The notes below the pieces were generated by a model, which was given only the letters and a program-made list of their open reading frames with translations, did no database searches and was not told the DNA's origin. Positions 35,672 to 44,301 of a stretch of DNA of 64,000 nt are shown piece by piece. Position 1 is the stretch's first letter, and each line of letters begins with the position of its first letter. The stretch lies in assembly GCF_015350975.1 (NCBI RefSeq), contig NZ_JADKRX010000003.1:62001-126000 (forward strand), given 5' to 3'. Source of the stretch: Curtobacterium sp. VKM Ac-1395 (lineage in GTDB: Bacteria; Actinomycetota; Actinomycetes; Actinomycetales; Microbacteriaceae). The position numbers and the translations under genes are program-made.

Positions 35672-35753
35672 ATCGAGGTTCACGTCTCCGTGAGTACCCG
35701 AACGGTGGGATACCCTCTGGTGAGAAACCGGCCCCCGAGGGAACCAGTACTCG

Positions 35754-35825
35754 AGCGGATGACGAGATTCGAACTCGCGACCCTCACCTTGGCAAGGTGA
35801 TGCGCTACCACTGCGCCACATCCGC
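35754..35825 (-). tRNA. tRNA-Gly(GCC), copy 2
   Basis: The 72-nt body is the same sequence as the copy at 13938-14009, with anticodon GCC in TTGCCAA. It is the promoter-proximal gene of the minus-strand Gly-Cys-Val cluster. Confidence 0.97.
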
Positions 35826-35857
35826 ATGTCGTTGTCCGCTCTCGCGGCGACTCGTAA

Positions 35858-35887
35858 ACTGTATCCGACTCAGGGCCCTTTCTCCAA
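35858..35887 (-). promoter_or_regulatory. Candidate promoter of the tRNA Gly-Cys-Val cluster
   Basis: On the minus strand, TTGGAG and TACAGT are separated by 18 nt. The -10 box ends 33 nt upstream of the mature tRNA-Gly 5' end, a plausible distance. Consensus match is moderate. Confidence 0.5.
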
Positions 35888-36027
35888 AATCCTTCCCGTT
35901 CACCGGGCGTGTCCCCCGGGTTCATGCGGATCGGGGGCGTTCGGGCGAGCACGACGCGCGCGAGGGCGACACGTGGTTCGGCACACCGCCGCGCATCCGC
36001 TACTATCGATCCGCACGCAAGTGCGAG

Positions 36028-36100
36028 GGGCGATTGGCGCAGTTGGTAGCGCGCTTCGTTCACACCGAAGAGGTCATCAGTTCGAGTCTGGTATCGCCCA
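36028..36100 (+). tRNA. tRNA-Val(CAC)
   Basis: Plus strand. Acceptor arms GGGCGAT/ATCGCCC pair and the discriminator is A. The anticodon stem-loop is CTTCG-TTCACAC-CGAAG, anticodon CAC. No CCA is encoded. A TACTAT box at 36001-36006 could serve as its -10 element. Confidence 0.97.
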
Positions 36101-36109
36101 CGTACCGCC

Positions 36110-36139
36110 AAGAGCCCGACGCAGCCGCGTCGGGCTCTT
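36110..36139 (+). terminator. Terminator after tRNA-Val(CAC)
   Basis: Perfect 13-bp stem, AAGAGCCCGACGC / GCGTCGGGCTCTT, with a 4-nt loop and a T at the end. It ends 50 nt before the jetA start codon, so the jet operon needs its own promoter in that gap or depends on read-through. Confidence 0.85.
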
Positions 36140-36189
36140 TGCATCCCAGGACACCACCGACCACGACCCGACCGACCACCAGGGGCAGC

Positions 36190-37743
36190 ATGACCGACGT
36201 CGACCTCGAGTACGCACGCGTCCGTGCCGTGCTCGACCGTCCGACGCTCCGGCTGATGTCCCGCCCGACGAGCGGTGTCGTGCTCGCCGTCTTCCGCACG
36301 GTGTTCGACCGCGACGTGCAGTACGTCCCCGCCGACCGGATGCACCTGCAGGTCGAGGAGCACGTCACCCGCCTGCAGGCCACGGGCGCCCGCGTCCCCG
36401 CGAGCGAGCAGCCAGCACCACAAGCACAAGCACAAGCACAAGCACCCGACGAGAACCGCCCGAACGGCCGCGCTCTCTGCCGCGAATGGGTGACGGCGCA
36501 GTGGCTCGTCCGCTCGAACTCCCCCGACGGTGACGAGCAGTACTCGCTGACGTCGCACGCGCTCGAGGCCCTGAGCCTCGTCGACGCCCTGTCCTCCGAC
36601 CGGGCGCTCATCAGCGAGAGCCGCCTGGCGATGATCGTCGACGCCGTACATCGATGGGCTGCCCGCGCCGAGCCCGACCCCGCGGTGCAGATCCGCCGCC
36701 TGGACGCCCAGATCGCGGAACTCCAGGCCGAGCGCGACCGCCTGGCGTCCGGCGACGAGCCCGCCGTGGTCGACGCCGACCGGATGCGCGACGGCTACAC
36801 GAACATCACCGACCTGATCCGGCAGCTACCCAGCGACTTCAAGCGCGTCGAGGAAGCGGTGGCGTCGATGCACCGCGCGATCGTCGAGGACTTCCGCAAC
36901 GAGGTCCGTCCGATCGGCGAGATCCTCGACGACTACCTCGCCCGCACGGACACCCTGATGGAGGCCACCCCCGAGGGCCGGGCCTTCGAGGGCGCCTTCG
37001 AGCTGCTCCGCGACGACGCCCTGCTCCTGCGCCTCCGCGACGACATCGCCACGATCCTCGAGCACCCCTTCGCCGCGGGACTCACCGCCGCCGAACGCCG
37101 GACCTTCCGCAACACGGTCAGCATCCTGCGCCAGGGCATCGAGGACGTGCTCGCCCAGCGACGGCTCCTGACCGGCACGCTGCGCGACCAGATCGTCGCG
37201 CACGACGTCGTCCGGGACCGCGAACTCGACGCCGTCCTCCGCAGCGTCAACCGCCGGCTCGCCGCGCTCATGGACGGCGGCGGCGCTCGGGACCGCGTCC
37301 CGCTGGAGCTCCTGCCCCCGGTCGCCGAGGTCGGCACCCTGCGCGAGCGCTTCTACGACCCCGACACCGAGGCGGTGCCGCCGCTCATCGAGGAACCCGA
37401 CGACGACGTCTTCGAGGAGCTCGACGTCGAGTCCCTCCGGCGGCACGGCGGTCCGCTGCTGGCAGAGCTCCGCACCGTGCTCCGGTCGGGCGCCGCCGAG
37501 TCGAGTGACCGCGCGTTCCACGGGCTGCCGCCCGAGCACCGCCGCCCCGTCGAGCTCTTCGGCCTGGCACACCTGCTCACGGGCCGCCCCGACTTCGAGA
37601 CCGCGGCCGCCACCGTCCCGCACCACACGGTGCGCCCGGACGGCACCGCGGTCACCTTCGCCATGCCGACGGCGGACCTGGCAGCACCGGTCCCGTCCGG
37701 CGACGACGACGACGACGACGACGACACCCTGGAGGCCCGGTGA
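36190..37743 (+). CDS. jetA: DUF3375 protein, JetA/MksF (kleisin-type subunit of Wadjet/MksBEF SMC complex)
   Basis: The protein has 517 residues from an ATG preceded by AGGGG. The N-terminal helical region (1-190) has LMSRPTSGVVLAVFRTVFDRD. A central region matches DUF3375: GYTNITDLIRQLPSDFKRVEEAV, then GEILDDYLARTDTLMEATPEGRAFEGAFELL. The C-terminus is acidic and ends in eight Asp. In Wadjet this kleisin bridges the heads of the SMC-like JetC and binds JetB. Two low-complexity stretches stand out: Gln-Ala repeats at about 77-86, encoded by a 6-bp DNA repeat, and the Asp run. It overlaps jetB by 4 nt. Confidence 0.85.
   Translation: MTDVDLEYARVRAVLDRPTLRLMSRPTSGVVLAVFRTVFDRDVQYVPADRMHLQVEEHVTRLQATGARVPASEQPAPQAQAQAQAPDENRPNGRALCREWVTAQWLVRSNSPDGDEQYSLTSHALEALSLVDALSSDRALISESRLAMIVDAVHRWAARAEPDPAVQIRRLDAQIAELQAERDRLASGDEPAVVDADRMRDGYTNITDLIRQLPSDFKRVEEAVASMHRAIVEDFRNEVRPIGEILDDYLARTDTLMEATPEGRAFEGAFELLRDDALLLRLRDDIATILEHPFAAGLTAAERRTFRNTVSILRQGIEDVLAQRRLLTGTLRDQIVAHDVVRDRELDAVLRSVNRRLAALMDGGGARDRVPLELLPPVAEVGTLRERFYDPDTEAVPPLIEEPDDDVFEELDVESLRRHGGPLLAELRTVLRSGAAESSDRAFHGLPPEHRRPVELFGLAHLLTGRPDFETAAATVPHHTVRPDGTAVTFAMPTADLAAPVPSGDDDDDDDDTLEAR
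36421..36444 (+). repeat. Hexanucleotide tandem repeat inside jetA
   Basis: Four perfect CAAGCA units, encoding alternating Gln and Ala. Changes in unit number would stay in frame and lengthen or shorten a linker. Confidence 0.9.
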
Positions 37744-38561
37744 CCGACACGACGCCCGCATCCGTCGACGAGACGGACGAGTTCGACGGCATCGACCCCT
37801 TCGACGACGCCGCTTCCGTCCCCGAGGACGACCGCGACGAGTCGAGCTTCGCCCTCTTCGAGGGCGACGAGGGCCGGCTCGACGACGCGCAGCGCCGTGC
37901 GCTCGTCGCGCTCCTGCGGCACTCCTACGTCAGCGCCCGGACGCACGCGGACGAGTGGCGGGCCGTGCTCGACGCCGAACACCAGCTCCGGTCCCGCCTG
38001 AACGACCTGTTCCTCGAACTGCACGTGGACCGCGACCGCGAGGTGGCGTGGAAGCGCCAGGCCCGCTCGGAGAGCCAGCGCCGGGGCTTCCCGACGCTGC
38101 TCCGCGACGTGCCGTACACCCGCGAGGAGACGATCGTCCTCGTCTGGCTCCGCATGCGCCTGCGCGCCGACACCCGACCGGGCCCCGACCAGGTGGTGGT
38201 CGACCGATCCGAGATCCTCGCGCACGTGGCGGGCTTCCGACCGGCGACCGCGACCGACCGCACCCGCGACGAGGGCCGCGTGGCGAAGGCCGTCGAACGA
38301 CTCGTCACCGCCCGGGTGCTCCTGAAGACGAGCGACCCGGACCGCTTCCGGATCGCGAGCGTCGTGGAGGTGCTGCTCCCCCTCGAACGGCTGCTCGAAC
38401 TCGACGCCTGGTTGGCGAGCACAGCGTTGGCGAGCACGGCGTTGGCCGGCGCGACCACCGCGGGTGGTGACGCTCCCGACGGAGCCGAGCCGAGCCTCCC
38501 GGCGGACCTGGACCTGGACCTGGACGCCGAGACCGACGACACCGAGGAGGGGTCCGCGTGA
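37740..38561 (+). CDS. jetB: DUF4194 protein, JetB/MksE (winged-helix subunit)
   Basis: The protein has 273 residues from a GTG overlapping the jetA stop. After an acidic N-terminus (about 1-50) comes the DUF4194 core (about 55-215) with RRALVALLRHSYVSARTHADEW, RGFPTLLRDVPYTREETIVLVWLRMRL and EGRVAKAVERLVTARVLLKT, a helix-turn-helix-like arrangement. The tail has small repeats (LASTA twice) and an Asp-Leu run. JetB dimers bind the kleisin in the SMC complex and probably contact DNA. Both junctions are 4-nt overlaps, implying fixed stoichiometry with JetA and JetC. Confidence 0.83.
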   Translation: MTDTTPASVDETDEFDGIDPFDDAASVPEDDRDESSFALFEGDEGRLDDAQRRALVALLRHSYVSARTHADEWRAVLDAEHQLRSRLNDLFLELHVDRDREVAWKRQARSESQRRGFPTLLRDVPYTREETIVLVWLRMRLRADTRPGPDQVVVDRSEILAHVAGFRPATATDRTRDEGRVAKAVERLVTARVLLKTSDPDRFRIASVVEVLLPLERLLELDAWLASTALASTALAGATTAGGDAPDGAEPSLPADLDLDLDAETDDTEEGSA

Positions 38562-41500
38562 GCGACCACCGGATGGACGGCGGGATCCCCGCGTTGTTCG
38601 ACACCGTCGCGCAGTGGCGCGCCGAGTCCATGCAGGTCGTGAACTGGGGCGGCTTCCACGGCCACCGGCAGATCGAGCTGTCCGGTACCGCGACGCTCAT
38701 CTCCGGCGCCTCCGGAACGGGCAAGTCCACGCTGATGGACGCCTACCTCGCCGTGATGATGCCGTCGGACGTGCCGTTCAACGGCGCCTCGAACGACGCC
38801 ACCACCGGTCGGGCGCGCAGCGCGGACCAGCGCAACCTGCTCACGTACCTACGCGGCAAGGTCGACACCCGGCGCGACCCGGAGTCGGGCAGCCTCCGCG
38901 ACGTCAACCTGCGCGGCGACGACACGACGACGTGGGGCGCGGCCGCGGTGACGTTCCGCAACGACGACGAGCGTCAGTTCACCGTGCTGCGGGCGTACGT
39001 CGTGCCGAAGCGGGCCCGCGGGGTCGGCGACATCCAGATGACGATGGCGACGGTCGACGACGCCTTCGACCTGCGGCGGCTCGAGGACTTCGTGCCGTCG
39101 CGGTTCAGCCACCTCGAGCTGACCGGTCGGGTGCCGGGACTCGTCATCCGCGACACGTACCAGGAGCTCGCGTACACGCTGCAGACGCGGCTCGGGATCG
39201 GCGACTCCGGCGGAGGCAACCGGGCGATGCGCCTGCTCGCGCGGATCCAGGCCGGGCAGCACATGCCGACGGTCGACTCGCTCTACAAGTCGCTCGTGCT
39301 CGAGACCCCGGGCACGTACGAGGCCGCCGACCGGGCGCTGGCCCACTTCGCCGCGCTCGACGACGCGTACGAGGCGATGGACACCGAGGAGCGCAAGGTC
39401 CGGATCCTCTCCCCGATCACCGAGCTGCACCTGGAGATCGAACGCTCCCGTGCCGCGGCCGAGGCCCTCGGCGGGATCGCCACGGGGTCCGAGGTCTCCC
39501 CGTTCGCGCACTGGACGGCATCGAGGAAGCGGGAGCTGCTCGACGACGAGGTCGCGCGGAACGGCCGGGAGCGCACCGCTGCCCGCGCCGAGGTCGAGGC
39601 AGCGTCCGCCCGGCACGCCGCCGTCGAGATCGAGCTCCGCGAGGCCGAGGCCCGGCTCCGCGACTCCGGCGGCAACGCCCTCGCCCAGCTCGAGGACCGG
39701 ATCGACCGACGGACCCGGGAGCGTGAGGTCGTCGCCCGCGCGCGGGCGACCTTCGACGACCGGACGGACGTGCTCGGGGCGGCGGTGGCATCCGAGCAGG
39801 AGTTCGTCGGGGCGCAGCGCGCGTCCCACGAGTTCCTCGGCACCTTCGCCGCCGCCCGCGACGACCTCGACGCCCGACGCGACGCCCTGACGCGCGAGGA
39901 GTACCCGCTCCTGGACCGTGAACGCTCGCTGCGCCAGGAACGTCAGTCGCTCGAGCACCGCCAGGGCGCGATGCCGCTGCCGATGCACGAGGCCCGGGTC
40001 GCGATGGCGCGCGCCGCCGGGATCGACCCCGCGGACCTGCCCTACGTGGCCGAGCTCCTCGACGTCCTGCCTGGAGAGGAGCGCTGGCGCACGGCGATCG
40101 AGTCCGTGCTCGCGCCCGTCGCCCGCACGCTGCTCGTCGACCAGGACCGGCTCGACGACTTCAGCGCCGCGATCGACGCCCTGCAGCTGAGCGTCCGCGT
40201 GCAGTTCGAGGGCGTACCAGCGGGCCCGCACCTCGACGTCGACGGCAACCCGGCGATGGTGTCCGGCAAGCTCGCGATCAAGGACTCCCCCTTCAGCACC
40301 TGGGTGCGGTCCCGGATCGAGTCGGACCGGATCGACGCCAGGTGTGTGACGTCCGCCGCCGAGCTCGGTGGTGGTGGCCGTCGGGTCACCGAGTCCGGCC
40401 AGCTCCGCGACGGCCGACGTGGCGCGCACGGCGACCGGCGTCAGGCCAACGTGATCGGGTTCACGAACGAGGCGCGGGTCGTCGCCGTGGAGACCGAGCT
40501 CGCGTCGATCGCCCAGGACCTCGCGACGCTCGAGGCCCGGCGCACCGACGTCGCGCAGGACATCGCCGCACTCGACGCCCTCCGAGCGGCACACCAGCAC
40601 CGCGTCGACACCACGTGGGACGGCATCGACGTCGCCGGTGTCGACGCGTCACTGGCTCGGCTGTCGGCGGAGCGGGACGCCGTCCTCGCGGCCGACGACG
40701 GCCTGCGGACGCTGCGGGCCTCGGTCGCCCGGCTCCGCGCATCGCTCGACGAGGCCGCTGACCGCCGTGCCGCCGCACGCCTGTCCGTGCAGCGGCTCGA
40801 GGAGCGCCACGGCGTGCTCGTCGACGGCCAGGACGCCGCCGCGGAGATCCTGTCGCGCTTCGACGACGCCCCCGCGGCGTTGCCGGACGAAGAGCAGGCG
40901 CGGCTGCTGGCCGAGACGTTCGAGGAGGTCGGTGCCCCGGCAGGGGTCGACGGCTTCGATGACGCCACGAAGCGTCTGCGCCGCCGGCTGGAGGAACGCC
41001 TGACCCAGGCGCTCGACGGAGCCGCCTCGGCGTCCCACGCGCTGACCCTGACGTTCCAGCGGTACCAGGACGCCTGGGCCGACCCGAACCTCGGCACCGG
41101 GGTTGCGTCGTACCCGGACTACCGGGCGATCCTCGACCAGATCGTCGCGACCGGCCTGCACGCCCGTCGCAGCGAGTGGCGCCGTCGGCTGTCGCAGTGG
41201 AGCGGCGAGGACCTCGTCCCGCTCGCCGGCGCCTTCGACCGGGCCGTCGTGGAGATCGAGGAGCGCCTGGAGCCGGTCAACGAGATCCTCCGCGACCTGC
41301 CCTTCGGCGCGAACCGGGACCGCCTGAAGATCGTCATCCGCCGGGTCACGCGCGAGGACGTCTCGCAGTTCCGCCGGGAGCTCCGGGCGCTGTCCGCGTC
41401 GGTCGACACCGAGCTGACCGACGACGTGCTGGAGACCCGCTTCCGCCGACTCCGGCGCTTCATGGCCGTCATCCGGGTCGAGCCGGACGCCGCCCGCGGC

Positions 41501-41935
41501 CGCACGACCCAGCGCGACGCGGTGCTCGACGTCCGCCGGCACATGGAGATCACCGCCGTGCGCTACGACACCGAGGGCAACGACCTGGGCGTGTACTCGT
41601 CCCTCGGCGACAAGTCCGGCGGCGAGACGCAGGAGCTCGTCGCGTTCATCGTCGGGGCCGCGCTGCGCTACCAGCTCGGCGACGAGACCCGGCCGCGGCC
41701 CCGGTTCGCGCCGGTGTTCCTCGACGAGGCGTTCATCAAGGCGGACTCGGAGTTCGCCGGGCGTGCCGTGACGGCGTGGCTCCGGCTCGGGTTCCAGCTC
41801 GTGGTGAGTGCGCCGCTCGACAAGGTCACGGCGCTGGAGCCGTCGATGGAGCGCCTGCTCTCGATGCGGAAGCACCCGGACACGGGCCACTCGTCCGTGA
41901 CGGAGATCCGTCGGGAGCCCGCGCTGACGTCCTGA
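38558..41935 (+). CDS. jetC: SMC-like ATPase, JetC/MksB (MukB/SbcC-type ABC ATPase)
   Basis: The protein has 1125 residues. Walker A GASGTGKST is at residues 50-58. Long charged, Glu/Arg/Ala-rich coiled-coil stretches span about 290-480 and 630-830, with a hinge-like region between them (about 490-620). The ABC signature DKSGGETQ is near residue 1019 and Walker B FAPVFLDEAF has the catalytic Asp-Glu at 1056-1057. This is the motor of the Wadjet/MksBEF complex, which loops DNA. Head and coil lengths are complete, so the gene looks functional. The gene that usually accompanies it, jetD (DUF3322/DUF2220 nuclease), is not found downstream or upstream. Confidence 0.88.
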   Translation: MSDHRMDGGIPALFDTVAQWRAESMQVVNWGGFHGHRQIELSGTATLISGASGTGKSTLMDAYLAVMMPSDVPFNGASNDATTGRARSADQRNLLTYLRGKVDTRRDPESGSLRDVNLRGDDTTTWGAAAVTFRNDDERQFTVLRAYVVPKRARGVGDIQMTMATVDDAFDLRRLEDFVPSRFSHLELTGRVPGLVIRDTYQELAYTLQTRLGIGDSGGGNRAMRLLARIQAGQHMPTVDSLYKSLVLETPGTYEAADRALAHFAALDDAYEAMDTEERKVRILSPITELHLEIERSRAAAEALGGIATGSEVSPFAHWTASRKRELLDDEVARNGRERTAARAEVEAASARHAAVEIELREAEARLRDSGGNALAQLEDRIDRRTREREVVARARATFDDRTDVLGAAVASEQEFVGAQRASHEFLGTFAAARDDLDARRDALTREEYPLLDRERSLRQERQSLEHRQGAMPLPMHEARVAMARAAGIDPADLPYVAELLDVLPGEERWRTAIESVLAPVARTLLVDQDRLDDFSAAIDALQLSVRVQFEGVPAGPHLDVDGNPAMVSGKLAIKDSPFSTWVRSRIESDRIDARCVTSAAELGGGGRRVTESGQLRDGRRGAHGDRRQANVIGFTNEARVVAVETELASIAQDLATLEARRTDVAQDIAALDALRAAHQHRVDTTWDGIDVAGVDASLARLSAERDAVLAADDGLRTLRASVARLRASLDEAADRRAAARLSVQRLEERHGVLVDGQDAAAEILSRFDDAPAALPDEEQARLLAETFEEVGAPAGVDGFDDATKRLRRRLEERLTQALDGAASASHALTLTFQRYQDAWADPNLGTGVASYPDYRAILDQIVATGLHARRSEWRRRLSQWSGEDLVPLAGAFDRAVVEIEERLEPVNEILRDLPFGANRDRLKIVIRRVTREDVSQFRRELRALSASVDTELTDDVLETRFRRLRRFMAVIRVEPDAARGRTTQRDAVLDVRRHMEITAVRYDTEGNDLGVYSSLGDKSGGETQELVAFIVGAALRYQLGDETRPRPRFAPVFLDEAFIKADSEFAGRAVTAWLRLGFQLVVSAPLDKVTALEPSMERLLSMRKHPDTGHSSVTEIRREPALTS

Positions 41936-42132
41936 GCGGTCACGACGCCCCGCTCACCTCCGCCGAGGGGTCAGGAACCGTCGGCGTCGGCGCGTCCGGG
42001 CGACGGTTCGTGGCCGCCCGACGCCGCACGAACGGGGTGTCGTGTCCGGTCGGCGGGGCCTGGTGCGCGGGAGACCGACGATCCGTGGCCGCTCATGGGA
42101 GCACCGGGGGCGCGCGGTACGGTCGTCGGGTG

Positions 42133-42450
42133 ATGTGGAACCGGAAGAGACGACCCGCGGCGGCCGAGCAGCACGGCGCACTCGGCATCGGCGCTCTGGT
42201 GCGGGTCGTCGATGCGACGTCGGGCGGCGAGCAGTGGGTGGACTCGATCGGCTCGAGCGACGTCGTCGGCGTCATCGTCGCACCCGGCGGCAACCAGCTG
42301 GTCGGCTACCCCGGCGTCGGCGAGCCGCTGTCGTGGACCGTCGCGTTCGACGAGCCCGTGTACACGAAGGACGGCCGCGGCCCCTTCGAGCGCGCGACCG
42401 TCCTGAGTCGTCAACTGGTCCCGGTGGAACCCGTGCAGCCTGAGGCCTAG
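42133..42450 (+). CDS. Hypothetical protein (105 aa)
   Basis: The protein has 105 residues. A basic N-terminus (MWNRKRRPA) is followed by a small beta-rich sequence with LVRVVDATSGGEQWVDSIGSSDVVGVIVAPGGNQLVGYPGVGEPLSW. No membrane helix or cysteine pattern is seen. It is about 200 nt after jetC, with its own start, and its TAG stop overlaps the stop of the minus-strand small gene. It is too short and has none of the residues expected for a JetD nuclease. Function unknown. Confidence 0.6.
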   Translation: MWNRKRRPAAAEQHGALGIGALVRVVDATSGGEQWVDSIGSSDVVGVIVAPGGNQLVGYPGVGEPLSWTVAFDEPVYTKDGRGPFERATVLSRQLVPVEPVQPEA

Positions 42451-42554
42451 TACTCGTCCCCACCGCTCTTGAGCATGGCCGCCATGGCCATGCAGGTCCC
42501 GACGCCACCGATGACGCCGATGCCGATGATGACTGCGCCGACGAGTTCGAGCAT
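42447..42554 (-). CDS. Small membrane protein (35 aa)
   Basis: A 35-codon gene on the minus strand has an AGGAG ribosome site 6 nt before its ATG. Residues 3-28 form one hydrophobic helix rich in Gly, Ile and Val (LELVGAVIIGIGVIGGVG), followed by CMAMAAMLKSGGDEY. This is a single-pass membrane miniprotein. It sits 56 nt after the POT transporter gene on the same strand and may be co-transcribed with it, possibly as a small partner of the carrier. Function unknown. Confidence 0.6.
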   Translation of the reverse strand: MLELVGAVIIGIGVIGGVGTCMAMAAMLKSGGDEY

Positions 42555-42610
42555 GGTGGTCTCCTGGTTCCGCGGGTCCGACGAGGTTCGCCTCCAGGCT
42601 ACCGGAAGCG

Positions 42611-44077
42611 CTACCGGATGCCGCGCATCAGGCGCAGCACGGGGTGCGCGGTCACGAGCAGCAGCACGCCGACGACGACTGCCACGGAGCCGAGGACGGC
42701 GAAGTACGGCACCTCGTTGGTCGGGTCGTAGTACTTCGAGAGCACGCCGGTCACCGCGGTGCCGAGCGACACCGACAGGAAGAAGAGCGCCACCATCTGC
42801 GTCTGGAACTTCGGCGGCGCGAGCTTCGTGGCGACGGACTGCCCGATCGGGGAGAGCAGCAGCTCGGCGACCGTGAAGACGAGCAGGATGCCGGCGAGGA
42901 CGAGCACGGGGGTGCCGTTCCGGCCGGTCCCGGTGAACGGCAGGAAGAGCAGGAACGCGACGCCCATGATCCCGGTGCCGAGCGCGAACTTCGTCGGGGT
43001 GGACGGCTGCCGGTCCCCCAGCCGGGTCCACAGCGCGGCGAAGACCCCGGACAGCACGATGATCATGATCGGGTTGATCGACTGCACCCACGACACGGGC
43101 ATCTCGAACCCGCCGATCGACCGGTCGAGGCGCTGGTCGGAGTAGATCGTCACGACGGTGAACTGCTGCTGGTACAGCGACCAGAACACGGCGCTGCCGA
43201 TGAACAGCGGGATGAAGGCGAGCACCCGCGACCGCTCGTCGGCGGTGATGCCGCTCGTCAGGATCACGATGAAGTAGGACACGGTCGCGACGACCACGAC
43301 GGCGACCACGACGAGTGGCAGGGTGCCGACGGTCAGCAGCCCGGTGACGACGGCGACCACGACGACCACGAGCGCCACGACGACGCCGACCGCGACCAGG
43401 GGGTACCGACGCCGGTCGAGCGGGTTCGCGACCTGCCGGACGACGTCGGGGAGCTTCCGTCGGCGGATCGCGTACTGCACGAGCCCGGCGGCCATGCCGA
43501 CCGCGGCGAGCCCGAACCCGACGTGGAAGCCCGCTCGGCTCTGCAGCAGGCCGGTGAGGATCGGTCCGGCGAACGCGCCGATGTTCACGCCGAGGTAGTA
43601 CAGGGAGAACCCGGCGTCACGGCGGGGGTCCTCCTTCGTGTAGAGCCCGCCGACGATCGTGGTGGCCGTCGCCTTGAGCCCGCCGGACCCGAGGGCGATG
43701 AGCACGAGGCCGACCCCGACGCCCGCGACACCCGGCAGCACCGCGAGGGCGATGTGCCCCAGCATCACGACGACCGCGCTGCCGAACAGCGTGCGGTCGG
43801 CCCCGATCAGCCGGTCGGCCGTCCAGGCGCCGAGGATCGTGAACAGGTAGACGGACCCGCCGTACGCGCCCATGATCCCGGTGGCGACGGTCTGGTCGAT
43901 GCCCAGCCCGCCGCGGGTGAGCGAGTAGTACATGTAGATGAGGACGATGCCCTGCATCCCGTAGAACGAGAACCGCTCCCAGAGCTCGACCGCGAAGGGC
44001 GTGGACAACTCGAACGGCTGACCGAAGAACGTGCGCTCGGGTCGCGTCCCGGGCTCGGGGGTGGTGGTGCCTGACAT
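42611..44077 (-). CDS. POT family proton-dependent peptide transporter (DtpT-like)
   Basis: The protein has 488 residues and 12-14 membrane helices of the major facilitator fold. Family motifs are visible: ELWERFSFYGMQGIVLIYMYY (ExxERFxYYG type) in helix 1, and SLYYLGVNIGAFAGPILTG (the second POT signature region). It imports di- and tripeptides with protons. It is followed on the same strand by the 35-aa membrane protein and is divergent from the acyl-CoA oxidase gene. Confidence 0.93.
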   Translation of the reverse strand: MSGTTTPEPGTRPERTFFGQPFELSTPFAVELWERFSFYGMQGIVLIYMYYSLTRGGLGIDQTVATGIMGAYGGSVYLFTILGAWTADRLIGADRTLFGSAVVVMLGHIALAVLPGVAGVGVGLVLIALGSGGLKATATTIVGGLYTKEDPRRDAGFSLYYLGVNIGAFAGPILTGLLQSRAGFHVGFGLAAVGMAAGLVQYAIRRRKLPDVVRQVANPLDRRRYPLVAVGVVVALVVVVVAVVTGLLTVGTLPLVVVAVVVVATVSYFIVILTSGITADERSRVLAFIPLFIGSAVFWSLYQQQFTVVTIYSDQRLDRSIGGFEMPVSWVQSINPIMIIVLSGVFAALWTRLGDRQPSTPTKFALGTGIMGVAFLLFLPFTGTGRNGTPVLVLAGILLVFTVAELLLSPIGQSVATKLAPPKFQTQMVALFFLSVSLGTAVTGVLSKYYDPTNEVPYFAVLGSVAVVVGVLLLVTAHPVLRLMRGIR

Positions 44078-44217
44078 GCCAGCCAGTCTGGCCCGGAGGC
44101 GTACGGGGCGGCCAGTCGACGAGGACCGCTCGTGATTGGAGGGTTCCCACGAGCCGCCGTGCACCGGCCGCGCCACGCGTTGTCGTGCCGGTACCGCTCT
44201 CGTGCGGCTCACGGCCA

Positions 44218-44237
44218 GGGTGCATAGCGTTGCACCC
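44218..44237. promoter_or_regulatory. Inverted repeat upstream of the acyl-CoA oxidase gene
   Basis: Arms GGGTGCA and TGCACCC are perfect, separated by 6 nt (TAGCGT), 65 nt before the oxidase ATG. The spacer region resembles a -10 box, so a bound repressor could block RNA polymerase. The cognate regulator is not identified. Confidence 0.45.
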
Positions 44238-44301
44238 AGGAACGTCGTCGTGCGCCCCTGCGCGGACGACACCGGACAGTGCAGTTCAGGAGGCACCCCC
44301 G

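Noticed and set aside
35491..36100. The tRNA cluster as one end of an integrated element
   Set aside because: I found no integrase gene and no direct repeat of a tRNA 3' end downstream. The SMC operon has the same composition as its neighbours.
42133..42450. The 105-aa protein after jetC as a replacement for JetD
   Set aside because: It is about a quarter of the expected size, has no Toprim-like acidic motif or nuclease residues, and has its own start about 200 nt away from jetC.
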